Assembly (NCBI GenBank): GCA_037576195.1 | Contig: CM075104.1 | Span: 17,934,211-17,998,210 of the forward strand | Length of the DNA: 64,000 bases | From: Phytoseiulus persimilis | Lineage: Eukaryota > Arthropoda > Arachnida > Mesostigmata > Phytoseiidae | Direction of reading: 5' to 3' | In this document: one piece after another, positions 25,032 through 35,899 of the stretch | Layout: each line of letters begins with the position of its first letter | Position numbering within the stretch: position 1 is the first letter of the stretch | Notes under the pieces: generated by a model | Database searches by the model: none | What the model was told of the DNA's origin: nothing | What the model saw: only the letters and a program-made list of their open reading frames with translations | Translations under genes and position numbers: made by a program

Positions 25032-25077
25032 AGCCCTATGTAAATCGACATTGTGATAATCGCATCAAACACAGAAA

Positions 25078-25083
25078 AATAAA
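25078..25083 (+). promoter_or_regulatory. Poly(A) signal of glucosylceramidase 2
   Basis: AATAAA 47 bp after the stop codon, equivalent to 20869-20874 in the other copy. Confidence 0.55.
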
Positions 25084-25239
25084 GAATTATATCCACACCC
25101 GAATGTCACGCAAGCCCTCTTTCGCATTCCCTCCCGTTGCATATCTTACGATCTGCACGGATCAAAGAGATCGGATAATGATGATTGCACGACACGAACC
25201 AAGGATGTATGCTCGCACCAGTGAGTTCGTTGAGTTTTG

Positions 25240-26045
25240 TTGGCTATCCCCAACTGGCGTGGATGATATCTTGTCGAAAACACACGATTGGGAAATAGAG
25301 GAGCGAATAGAAATGCAGGAGGAGGAGGAGAACGACAGTATCGCCAGAAACCGTCTCCTGTCGCAGTTTATGATATTAGATGGCTTCACGGCACGACCTT
25401 CGGGAAGGTGTAGACGGCTCGCTGTGTTCAGGAGGATATGTCGAAGCTCACGAAGCTCGACTAGACACACTCCCTGAGTTGAGATCTCTAGTTGTATCCC
25501 GGCTTTTTGTTCACGAATCGTTTCAGTGGGCAAGCTGGCATTTATGAGAAACGCAGGAGAAGATGTTATCACCCCGAAAGAGCGTCGGAGAGAAACGCTT
25601 GGTATCGAAGGAATCAATTATTCAATCTCCTCTCCGACGAGCAGCTCGAGCCGCTTCTTCTTCGGCCTTTCGATGAGATGCAGTCGAGAGTGGAACCTCC
25701 ATCGTTATGGTTATTGTCATATTGATCCAGTTTATCATTCACACATGTGTTTTTGAATATTGATGGGTGATCAGCCTTTCGTTTCAGGCGCGAGTGGTTC
25801 AACAGATCGAATTCGGTTTTTGTCCCAGTCCTCCAAGATATTTTTCTTGGATATCTTTCTTCAGGCTTTGTTCCCCCCCCCCCCCCCCCCCCCCCCCAGA
25901 ACTTTCGAGTTCATACCATCTCAGTCGAGCTTCCGACTAGAATGTTGGATCTCTAGCTTTTGCAAACGAAGTAATTTCCTTACCATATATTATTATCCGC
26001 TTCGTCTGTCACTTTGTTAAACTGTCCGGCGTCGATCTATCGGTG
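25240..26045. other. Unit-2-specific spacer with poly-C tract
   Basis: Non-coding spacer following the end of homology to unit 1. It includes an uninterrupted run of 25 C at 25873-25897, whose exact length is probably unreliable in any assembly. No gene. Confidence 0.55.
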
Positions 26046-26365
26046 CTTTTCGGAGTCTGAGGAGAGGATTCCGAGGTCGATCTGATCAAACGTTCCTGAG
26101 TCTATGGGGTTGATTCCGGGGTCGATCTGTCCATAGTTTCCAGGGTATATGAAGGTGATTCCGATGACGACGGAACGTTGCTACATCGAGCAAAATGATC
26201 ATACTTTTTGAAGTCTATAGCGGTGAATATGGTGTCGATCTGACCATACTTTTCGGAATTTAGTGAGCTGAATTCGGGATCGATCTGACCATGCTCTTCG
26301 GAGTCTATGGGAGTGATTCCAAGATCGATCTCACTGTACTCTTCTGGGTCTGAGGAGGTGATTTG
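26046..26365 (-). repeat. Degenerate 45-bp minisatellite, about 7 copies (inverted)
   Basis: Consensus near GATCGATCTGACCATGCTCT..TCGGAGTCTATGGGAGTGATTCCAA, period 45 bp. On the minus strand it translates as SEEHGQIDPEFSSLNSEKYG, clearly the same 15-residue motif as EKYGQIGLGITPPDL of the large array at 37.7-39.5 kb, but in opposite orientation and much more diverged. Interpreted as an old satellite array of that family. Confidence 0.7.
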
Positions 26366-26385
26366 ACGCATACGTATGTCTACGA

Positions 26386-26472
26386 AACCGTACCCAAGAA
26401 TCCACGAGACCGTCTCCGAGAATCCACAAGACCGTCTTCAAGAATCCACAAGACCGTCTTCGAGTGTCTACG
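26386..26472. repeat. 24-bp tandem repeat, 3-4 copies
   Basis: AGAATCCACAAGACCGTCTT followed by CRAG repeats with a 24-bp period directly after the degenerate 45-bp array. A local minisatellite, no ORF of note. Confidence 0.6.
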
Positions 26473-26799
26473 AACGCATTGAGGATCGTCCACTAGGGGA
26501 CCGGTCAGATTCGAAGAGATGATACGCAGTCTACGAGAAGGGCTCCAGAAGCATCCGGAGGTACCATTCAACGTGGATTTCGTGGAGCTGAAGTGAAAAA
26601 CCACAACATGAGCTCCTTCAAGCTCATTTCAATCGACATGCAGCGAAACCAACGAGGGACACGCCAGAAACCGCCGGAGACATTCTTCAAGCTGCGACGA
26701 TATTCCTTGATTTCAGTCAAAACTTTTGATCAGTACAGTGCAAACTGCTTCATAGAAAACTTAAAACATGTACCGATAAGCCGAAGATAGTTTTAGGTT

Positions 26800-26875
26800 T
26801 CACAAAACGCGTGGGGGGTAAGTGATCTGAAAAAAATTTCAGCCCCTCCCAGAGGAAATTCTGGCTACGCCACTG
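26800..26875. mobile_element. Probable hAT-type terminus (relic)
   Basis: The block ends CTGGCTACGCCACTG at 26875. Read from the other strand it starts CAGTGGCGTAGCCAG, a terminal motif seen in many animal hAT elements and their miniature derivatives. An AGCCCCTCCCAGAGGAAATT stretch just inside also fits such ends. No partner terminus or transposase is visible. Confidence 0.4.
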
Positions 26876-27151
26876 AGGGTGGCGCCCTGGCTGTTGTCAT
26901 ATAGGTAGCCATCAACACTACGGGTGGTTTTGCCCGTGCTGTACGCTTGTAGACTGGACTTATGAGTCGTATGAGACTTATATATCGTTTGAAAGAGTAA
27001 GACTTGGTCGAAGGATACACAGAAGGCAATGCCGTACCATTTGGACCGATTGCTCTTTCGGTTCTCACCTCGTTCGGAGTATCTCGGCATTTCCTTAACA
27101 GGATGTAGCTGGGATTCCTCAGAGTTCGAGGGACCATCGTGTCTTGCTTCC

Positions 27152-28551
27152 AAATCAGTGGAGCGGGCGAGCTTGAACAAGCCCCGATGGAAAATAACTG
27201 TTCCTATCTATCGCGAGCCAGATGAATATCTAGAACAACAGGTGCAGGTTCGCCCACTGCCCAATTTGTTCCCGAATAACAAGGGTGCGTAAGCGGTTTT
27301 CTAGATTAGTCAAGTACTGGTGGAACGGGACGCAGATCGCACATGAATCCAGAACAAGGCTCCTGAGCGAGAACTCCCTTTCCGAATGTGGCCGATTCCC
27401 ACCCGTGATTCCGTAAGCTCGTGACCTTGTTGTTATCCTAGATATCAATGTGATTATTGCTATCATAGGTCACATTCGGATTTCGTTCGCCCGGAGAATG
27501 AGGGGAGTTACCGGCACGATATGCAATCTCGCTGCGCCATCGTGTCACGCGGATGAAAAGTGGAGTTTGAAACCATAATCTTTTGAGCTCCGGACTTCGA
27601 CGTCACGGAGAGCGCAGAGCACCCGATACGGTAGGGGTCGAGCTCACGGCCCTGAAAATACGGGCTTCGGCAAAACTCAGTTCCACCGGGAGAGAAGTGC
27701 CTCCTTGTCATCCCAGTGCGTCAGAGTATCCTCGTAGTCGACAATCGTTTTTCCAGAGTACTCTTAGCGCTTGTCACCGTGACAAAAACTGCTTCCTGAA
27801 GGGTCCTCAGGATACAAACTTGTGCGAAGCTTTGCTTTGAACGACCGCCTGCGGATAAAACTGGCTGATTTCGGCCTTTCAGTTTCCGGATTTTCCTGAA
27901 ATCTCGGGTTTCATAGGAGAGCGGACGGTGGAGATCTCACTATGGTGTAACCTAGATCGGAGTCGATGCACGAGCTACAGATGACTTTTTGATGGAGGAT
28001 CAACGAGAACTTGATACTACAATCTAGATCAGGTGTGAGCACACTCCCCTTGCTCGGGGCTGAAGTCGAGCCCGGAATAGCGGCCACAGAGCCCAAGGCG
28101 GAGTATTTTCGTTAGTGACTGATATTTTTGTGATTGTCGATGCGCTTCTTGATTGTTAACTGTCGCATACCTCCGCCATGTAACTAACTACTATCGTGGC
28201 TCGCATGATTGATTGAGTTGGATTATGGCGGGTGGAAGTTCACGGTCAACCATATTGCAAGATGCCAAAGTAGGCCTTCCCAACTGAGGCTGGGACAAAA
28301 GTCGTCACCGGGAACCAATACCAAGTTGTCACAAACCGCGATCCGGGCTCGGAGCTCCGAGTTGGCCGACTCCTCGGGGGATGACGACAGGCGCGGCGCT
28401 GAAATTCAAACTATTTGGAATACAGAGTCAGCCAATTCTTCCTGGCGTATTTACGGATTTTCAGCGTCTCCGGTACTCACGACGTAGAGCTGATGTTTGT
28501 TTCGGAAACGTATTATCGAGTCGAAGCATGTATCAGTGTTAACTGACCTTA
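27152..28551. repeat. Block X, copy 2 (with ~510-bp insertion)
   Basis: Second copy of the 21868-22757 block. Homology covers about 27152-27585 and 28095-28551; roughly 510 bp between has no counterpart in copy 1. Frames open in copy 1 are interrupted here, so at least this copy is not coding. Confidence 0.65.
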
Positions 28552-30116
28552 TCTCCGCGATATACCTGCTGATCTTCGGGGAGGGGAGTTGGGCGTCTCA
28601 TGTGACAAAGGAGCAGAAAAACCTAAGCACTTGATTTTCTTTCTCAAGGACAGAAAAAGAAGCCCATGATCGAATGACTCTTAAAAGATGCCGGGATCTT
28701 CGGATTGCGGCCATTTTTTGAATCTCGTCGAATTTTGAGAGAATTAGCCGAGCTTCGGTCGATCACCCCTGACTCCCGCAGAAAACGAACATGTTTTCTT
28801 ATTCATCAGGTAATAAACCTCTCAGATAACTAACTTATCAGACAGCGAACTTGTAAGATAACGAGCTCATCAGCTAACGAACTCGGCAGATAACGATGTC
28901 ATCTGATGCTGCTTTTGAGCAAGAATCGGAGAAAAGGTTCGTTATCTGTGGAATTTCGGGGAACGCACTCTATTCAGCTCTCTGTCAGGTATTCTACGAA
29001 CTGTTGCGTCAGGTTTTGTGTCAAGACTTCAGCTTCTGAGTGAGTCTTCGCTGGGATTTGTGGACGACCGACTCCACAACCTCCATGAGGTCCCCTGCGC
29101 GTTCTTTCCTGTCAAATGTTGCTATCAGGTTCCTGCCATCTTTGCATGAATATCTTTGAAGCATCGCAGAGGTATGATCGGAACGAATTTCTGGAATGGT
29201 TCCCCGAAATCTTCCTCGGAGTATCACCCGGAAAACTCCGAAAGTATTTCCAAACCATTCCTGAGCTATCGTGGAAATGACCCTCTCCGAGAGTCTCTGA
29301 AATTCGATCCGGTATTTCGATCAGAATGACCTTCTTTGGCGTAACCTCTTCACCTGACGTCCGATTTTGCTGAAATTTGCACATTGTTGGGCTTCATTCC
29401 AAGGATCGTGACTCCATGGACGGAATCCTCATCGTCTTGAAGGAAACACAGCGAAGAGCTCGGATTTCACAATTTCAATTTGTTGACAAACTATGCACGC
29501 CCGATTCTTGATGCCTTTGTCGGGATTCCGAGTTCCACAAAATTTCATTTTGGGTTCTTGATGCGGATGGCTAACTCCCTGACTTCCCAAGTCCCATTCG
29601 AGCGGCCATTCCCAAGTCCCGTTCAAAATGTCCCATTCAAACGGCGACCCTATCTCCCGGTTTTTTCACCGAGGAAGTACGATAGTGGATGTCCAGCGTG
29701 ACCTTGAGGTTTGATCCCGCTGCTAGCGTAGCTGATGGAAATCGGCGATTTCGTGTTTTTCCAGTGTTCTCGGCACCGAAGATAGAAATCCGTAATCATG
29801 ACGAACGCATCATGATTCGGAGTATGGAATCCGAGCAAGGTGCCAGTTTCCGAAACAGAGTGTATATAAAACAAATATAATTCATTGGGCCTTCCACAAG
29901 AACACCAGAGAAGAGGGAGTCTCATGAAGTGTGCACGAGAAAGAGGCATTGACCCTCGACCGTTCGTACGGATTTCGCTGTCCCGCGTGACGCTGGTGGA
30001 ATTAAAGTCAAATCTCCATCCCATCATACGAGGCACACAACTGTATCCCGTCCTTTTGCTCAGCAGGCGAGGCTCCGACGCTGTGTCCCTAGCGGTGTGC
30101 CCGAGAGAAATCGAAA
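28552..30116. other. Intergenic region before PPT1
   Basis: No gene resolved. 28805-28905 contains a loosely repeated ATAACGAACTC/ATCAG word with a period of about 18-20 bp. Minus-strand frames at 29021-29384 and 29650-30036 are open but unrecognisable. The promoter of the thioesterase should lie near the right end. Confidence 0.45.
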
Positions 30117-33100
30117 ATGAAGTGGCAATTCATTTTTATCGCCTCATTGTTCCTTAGAGCTGGAGCTCTGCGTCCGCTCATCGTTTGGCATGGGATCAAC
30201 GACGATTGCACCGGCTTCGCTGGATCGATCATAGCCAAAATTAGTGAGTACGGTAGAGCCGCTAGATTTTTCAGGTACCGAATGAATGACGTAATCCACC
30301 AAGTTCTGACGCGTATTCCGCCGCTAGTTCTGCTTGCTATGGTGTGACTCAGGGGCGGGAGACTCGGTGCGCAGAACACCATCGCCGCTGTGCAAACTTA
30401 CGGGCTGCTGCAGAGGAAGTATTTCTGCGAGCTCAAAGTATTCGTGGGCCGTACGACATGTTTCCGAAGAGCGACATCCGGCAAAGATGAGGTTTCAAAT
30501 CCCAGAAATTGTTTCCTCGGGGAAAATGAGAAATCTGAGATCCAGAAATCTCACAACACCTCGATCTGACCAACGAAAAGTGAACACTCGACTCACTCGT
30601 CCACCAACGTAAGGGGACCTTCTCAGGATGGGGAAGATCGTAGGAAATGAGGAATCTCTGCTTCCATGAAAGCGATTTTGAGCGCTGAAGTAGTGGAGAA
30701 CGCTGCTCAAAGAGAGTGATTCACTCGCGGATCACACTTTGTCCACCTCTGGTTTGAGTGAACGCGGCAGGTGCAACGAGGAATGATTCCAAAGTTCGTG
30801 AAACATTGTAGAGAGAGAAACGACTCCCTACCTGAGACCTGAACCTCATCAGTTGCTGCTCTACAAATTACAGCGACGCCTCCCATGCATAGTCTAAAAA
30901 AGCAAGAACCACAACAGACTCTCTTCACTTACGATTCTCTTGCTCATATCGAGCTATCTGAGATTTCTCAATCTCAATTCCTGTCCTGTACAGTAAAGCC
31001 TTTCCCCATAGAATGTCCACAGAGCCTGTACCCGAGCCACCTATGAATGAGTTCACTTCACTCTCCCACCTGGATAACTGCTGGAGAATCGTCGTGGACC
31101 GTGCTGTTCGGCTCCCTGTGGCGGCTTCACGATTCTGCTGCCCCAATCTCTGCCCTACTCGTCGAATTTCCGGTTGGGGTCTAGCTCGAGTGTGAAAACG
31201 CACTTTCTGTAACTCCAGAGTAACTCGAACCTTTCAGTTGGGAAAGTTGTGATTTTCGGAATCCAAAGCTCAGCCATTGGTTGTCAACTCTCTATCCGCA
31301 TCGGAGATTAAGAGAGGAACAGGACTTGAATAGATCATCAATAATTGTCGCAGATACATCCGTTGTCGAGGATCCATCTCCAGCCGTGAATAATAATTCC
31401 TGTATCCATGTCGGGTCTGCGACAAACAATCAGATTTGAGCGACTGTTGTCGGCTATGTTCCAAGACGGACTCAGGAGCGCAGGCAGCACTCCCGTCACA
31501 CTGGAAAAAATCCCGCGAAATACACCCGGTACACATTTTCAAGTGCCTAGCCTCCGTGCCGAAAACTGGAAGGAAACTCCACTGGGGTTCAGTGACTTCC
31601 AATCATCTGAGGTTATCCTTCTCATAAGTTCCCAAAGTACAATTAGGTGATTGCATGAATATTCCCGAGACGTTCCGCGATCCGAAGAATCATGGCGGCC
31701 TTGACTAGAGTGTGACAATTCTGTTCCAGAATAACCCTCACAAGTCTGAGAGAACCGAGCGTGGCTTAGATCACTCCCAGATGAAGCTTACTCTAAACTC
31801 CTGAGCAACTCCGCGACATCGGCGCTCGACCATTCTTTGGGGAGCCGAAGATACTAAGCAGTTCCAGTGGAGTGGCGGCCCTATATGATGGCCGGGCGGA
31901 TTCGATGCCCCTCCCTCTCTTTTTTTTGGGTCCGAGAAATCGAACGCGTTTAATGCGCATTGATTGTGATACAAAAAATGATGATCTGAAATGGAGACCT
32001 CCAACGAGATCTTCAGAGAAACGGAGGCAACTTGCGCGAGCCAACGGAAATGTGAGCAGTTGGACAAGCTATTCTTCAAGGGTGATTTCCCTCGCTTCAG
32101 GAGCAGCGATTTTTTTCTGCACTCTTCGATGTTAATCTCATACGTGATGGAGATCTCGAGAGATAGGATATGAGGTTGGGTCACTTCGTTGGTGACATGG
32201 TGGCTCATAGCTGTTTCTTGATGAGTATCGATTTCGAATGCGAATTGTTCGCATACAAGCAAAACTCATGCCGAGAGTTAGAGAGTACCATAGCACCATC
32301 ACAATATTTGAAAGACAAATATCAAAGCTGAAAGACTTTGCCCCCACACTTGCATCCACACAATTATAAGTCAGGGAAGCAATATCGGCGACTATACTGA
32401 GAAGTGACCTAAAATGCGCAGGGAATATTCGAACGCCCTGGCTCTTTAGCGTTTCACTGACCTCACCCGTGATGGCTTGGGTGACGTGTTCGTATCGCTC
32501 TCAGAAGATGAGCTCTGTACCTCGCTCGTTTTTTGTCACAAACAGCTGCTCGCATCGCTGATTTGGATCGAATTTACCGAAATATGCGATTAAGTCAAGC
32601 GCAAGAACCTCATTGTTTCGATATTTATGGAGCGCAGACACAAGGCTTTCAAGCCTCGTTGAACTCTCTTCCATTGAAGTTTTCCGTTCGCAAATTCTTC
32701 AGAAGCGACCGCTCCGGGCCTCTACGTGCACTGTATACAGATCGGCGAGACTCCTAAAATCGACCACCGTAATAGCTTATATATGGTGACCCAGAAACAG
32801 CTCGACATAGCTTGTGCCAACGTGGCGGCAGATGAGAACTTGAAAAACGGCTTCAACGCCTTCGGGATATCTCAAGGTGGATTACTTCTACGGGCGCTCA
32901 TAGAACGATGTCCGCCATCGAAAATTCACAACTTCGTGACTTTCTCGTCTCCTCATCAAGGCATCTTTGGTGAGTACGCAAAGCCCCGATCGCTCTGTTC
33001 CCTACCGCCAAAAAATCGCAGAGAGCGGGATCAAACTGTCTCGCGGGTTCAACATCTCAGACGTATATTTTTCTGACGTGACTTAATTTTGGGACACAGG

Positions 33101-33666
33101 TATTCCGAACTGCTTCAAATCTGTACCGGCTTCCTTGTGCCGTTTCATAACGAAATCTCTCTCGCGAGCCGCCTACTCGACCTTCGCTCAAAAACTGTTC
33201 GCTCCCGCTCAATACTGGCACGATCCTCTTCGAGAAGAAGAATATCGCAAAAAATCTACTTTCGCTGCAGTTTATAACAACGAAAGGGATTTCAACGCAA
33301 CTTTCAAGCAAAACCTTCTCAAAGGTCCGGCAAGTTTCATCGAGCTTGACATAATCAGCAGATTGTTCGAAACTTTGACTCTGAAATTGTTGCTCTATCG
33401 TTCCAGTCAACGAGTTCGTCTTGGTCCGCAACACCGAGGATGAGGTCATCGTGCCGCGGGAGAGCTCTCATTTTGCTTACTACCGCGAAGGTCAGAGAAC
33501 TGAAGTCGTCAACTTCACACAGACGCATCTATACAAGGAGGACCTCATTGGACTCAAAGAACTCTATGAAGGAGGACGCCTGAAGTTCCAGGAAGTACCC
33601 GGAAAGCACATGGCTTATTCCAATTATTGGCTGGCGACGTTAACCTCGAATTATTTCATTAACTAA
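30117..33666 (+). CDS. Ppt1: Palmitoyl-protein thioesterase 1
   Basis: Lysosomal enzyme that removes fatty acyl groups from cysteines of degraded lipoproteins. Join 30117-30243, 32703-32969, 33100-33324, 33407-33666 (292 aa; human PPT1 has 306); all phases are 1. Signal peptide (MKWQFIFIASLFLRAG) followed by LRPLIVWHGINDDC, the oxyanion and entry motif of the family. Catalytic serine S99 sits in GISQGG, aspartate D218 in NTEDEVIVP and histidine H274 in GKHMAY, corresponding to S115, D233 and H289 of the human enzyme. TFSSPHQGIFG and PAQYWHDPL are further family motifs. The donor after exon 3 (GTCCGG) is weak. Intron 1 is 2.46 kb, unusual here where most introns are about 100 bp, and contains a candidate antisense exon at 31270-31500. 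Confidence 0.9.
31270..31500 (-). CDS. Candidate antisense terminal exon inside PPT1 intron 1
   Basis: Minus-strand stretch after a good acceptor (TTTTTTCCAG at 31501), open in one frame for 76 codons to a stop at 31270. It reads like protein: CDGSAACAPESVLEHSRQQS at the start and DPRQRMYLRQLL further on. No family is recognised. Possible upstream exons on the same strand include an open hydrophobic stretch near 32340-32140 (LSNIVMVLWYSLTLGMSF), but I could not link them. It could be a nested gene or chance. Confidence 0.3.
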   Translation of the reverse strand, partial: CDGSAACAPESVLEHSRQQSLKSDCLSQTRHGYRNYYSRLEMDPRQRMYLRQLLMIYSSPVPLLISDADRELTTNG

Positions 33667-34379
33667 CCCGCTCCAGCCTCAATGAAACTTCCTCAAGGAT
33701 ATCCCAAAATCGTGGATGTGATAGCGTGATTTCCGGAGAGTCGAGAGAAAAAATGTTATTTCTCCGAGCAGCATTCGCCTTCCCTTTGTAGCGACTCGGT
33801 TCTCCGCAGGCGGGACTTTTGCGGAGCGTTCAAGTTCTTCTAGTTGGCACCATTCCCACCCGATTCCAGAGTGAGTTCACAGGGTGTGACTGTGAAGCCT
33901 GGCAGGACACCATCGTTATCGGTCCGCCAGAATGTTACCGAACTCGGTGCTAGCCTCCAACTCCATAACGCGGAACGATGCCAGAGGAGCTTCGCTCCGG
34001 GCTCCTCGGAGTAGCGGTGATGTTAGGAAACCCCTCCGGGTGCCTTCTCTCCTCGCGACGCGGGTTTGAGCTCAGCCGGCAGGTACACGGCAACCTCTGC
34101 CCGACGAGAATGAGAAACACGGAAATTGTTCTCAGAGTAGTGAGATGCCTGAACCAAACCCATTCTGCCGCACTTTTGGCGCGGAAGTTGTCTCTCCTGG
34201 AGATTCAAATTCAGTGTCAGAGTCCGCCAAGGAGTCGAATTCCAGGTTTGGGGATGAGCTCAGGCCTAAGCGTTTCGAAAAGGAATCATTCCCAAGACGC
34301 TCCGATTGGCAGAGTGAGGGCTATGAATCATCACTCAGCCGCGCCAATAGATCGGTAGCGTCGGATGAGAAGGATTATG
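33667..34379. other. 3' flank of PPT1
   Basis: No gene seen. Open frames on both strands at 33978-34408 overlap and show no family motif. Confidence 0.45.
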
Positions 34380-35899
34380 AGCCTGTAGCCAGATATGATG
34401 ACGGATGAGCTCGGAGAAGGTTTATTCGATTCATCCGCTGCGGGCGAAAAGTCCGAGCGTTGGTAGCCGTGACGATGATTCGTTCGGCACGTCCTCCACC
34501 GAGGGCTAGCCAAAGATGGCTGGAACAGACAATGTATCCCGAAAGAGCGCAGAATGAACCCTGCAAGTCGCCAGCCTGCTGACCAACTTCGCCGGCCTCT
34601 CAGAAGCTGTGGCCGAGGATTCTCCGGGGGACTCAAGACAGCAAAATGACCACTCCATCCACGAGGAACTTCAGCAGCAAGCAGGCGGACAAGAGGCCGA
34701 GTGTGTGCGAATATACGGCCATGAGACACGCGGGAATTCGAGTGCTCCGCATAGCACTTCTTGATTCCTCCCTCGTTTCTGTCCCGGTCGTCCCACCAAC
34801 CTGATCTCATCCATTCCTCGCTGCTGATCAGTCCGAATGTTGCATAGATAGAACGATTTGCAGCTCGAGGAATATGCCCAGAATGCTGACCGACGGGTCG
34901 CGGAGGAACTCGGTGAGCTCGGGAAACGAGAATCGGGCTCTCCATCGAGAAGACCTTGTTCGAGGCCGATAGGAGAGCTCGTTTCCACTGGCCTCCAACT
35001 TTGAAACCTATAATATGGGCTGGGCGATGATGAGCGTTGTCGAAAGTTTTCCGAGTTCCCAGGTGAGCCCACGTCCTCGAGGAGACCGTTAGTAACGAGA
35101 AAACTGTGGATTTACCGGGCTCGTGTGTCATTCGCCTGCGGGAGAGTCCTTCCGATTTAGAAGTCCATCATCAGGTCATCACCACGTTAGGTTGACAAAA
35201 ATGAGATAAAATTCAAGAGAATTCATCCCGCGACCAGGTGCACCGCTTCAAGTCCACATTCCTGCGAAAAATTGAGCTTCCAGGACTCTGTGATGTCGGG
35301 GGAAACCGAATACTACTCCAATTCGTCCCACTGTTACCGCTCGCGGGAGTTTCGTGGTGGTAAGCTTACCAATACTCAACCGAGGCTGATCGCGATGTTG
35401 TCACGATCGTCCAGAACGCTGGGGGCAGCCTCCGCTCGGGTCGGGAGGCCTCGGATTCGAACGTTCTGAGCACATACAATGTCTCGCCTGTTGGGCCCGA
35501 GCACCGCTCGGATGAGATCTCGAAACGTGTTTTCGTGCAGTCTGTCGAGGATCTTCGCTGTTCTGTCTCGCGAAGGTGATTCAGGCCCAGGGAAGAGGAC
35601 TGAATCCGTCCTTCCATAGAAGATGAAACAATTGAAGGCGCTGAGCTAGCGAATAGCTGCGATCGCCATTGGCAACGTACAAATGGGAGGATCAATGGGC
35701 GGAGACGGGTATAGACCAAGGCGAACGAGATCGTCGAGATTGCGAGGGCAAAACATGCTTGGTTCGGCAGTGTGCATCGAGGAAATGTTGGGCCTGGGCG
35801 TGACGTACTGATCACGCTCTTGAATGACTCGGGGAAGTCTGCCGAGTGAGCGACGGGAGTCACGCGGGCAGCGACAGGGGAGAAGACCGCGAATCTCAT
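34380..35899 (-). CDS. Possible multi-exon membrane receptor (gustatory-receptor-like) or pseudogene
   Basis: Several minus-strand stretches alternate between helices and long hydrophobic segments, which is unusual for this window's intergenic DNA. In order: 35899-35690 (ATG at 35899; FALAISTISFALVYTRLRPL), about 35655-35395 (LSAFNCFIFYG, then RDLIRAVLGPNRRDIV), about 34995-34820 (FPELTEFLRDPSVSILGIFL) and about 34730-34650 (LMAVYSHTLGLLSACLLLKF). An in-phase GT-AG pair joins the first two but leaves an intron of only about 35 bp, and later joins are unclear. The pattern could be a seven-pass receptor, a decayed copy of one, or another membrane protein. Boundaries are approximate. Confidence 0.3.

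Larger units (their letters stand above)
22757..28551. repeat. Segmental tandem duplication, unit 2
   Basis: Second unit: promoter and gene of glucosylceramidase 2 (homology to unit 1 up to about 25240), a 1.9 kb unit-specific spacer with poly-C, a degenerate minisatellite and a hAT-like end, then block X copy 2. Both X blocks are followed by TCTCCG (22758 and 28552), which fits a duplication junction with short microhomology. The spacers differ completely, so each unit acquired or lost DNA after the duplication. Confidence 0.65.

Noticed and set aside
25873-25897. 25-C run as a functional G-quadruplex or transposon tail
   Set aside because: A pure homopolymer with no adjacent element; probably simple slippage and of uncertain true length.
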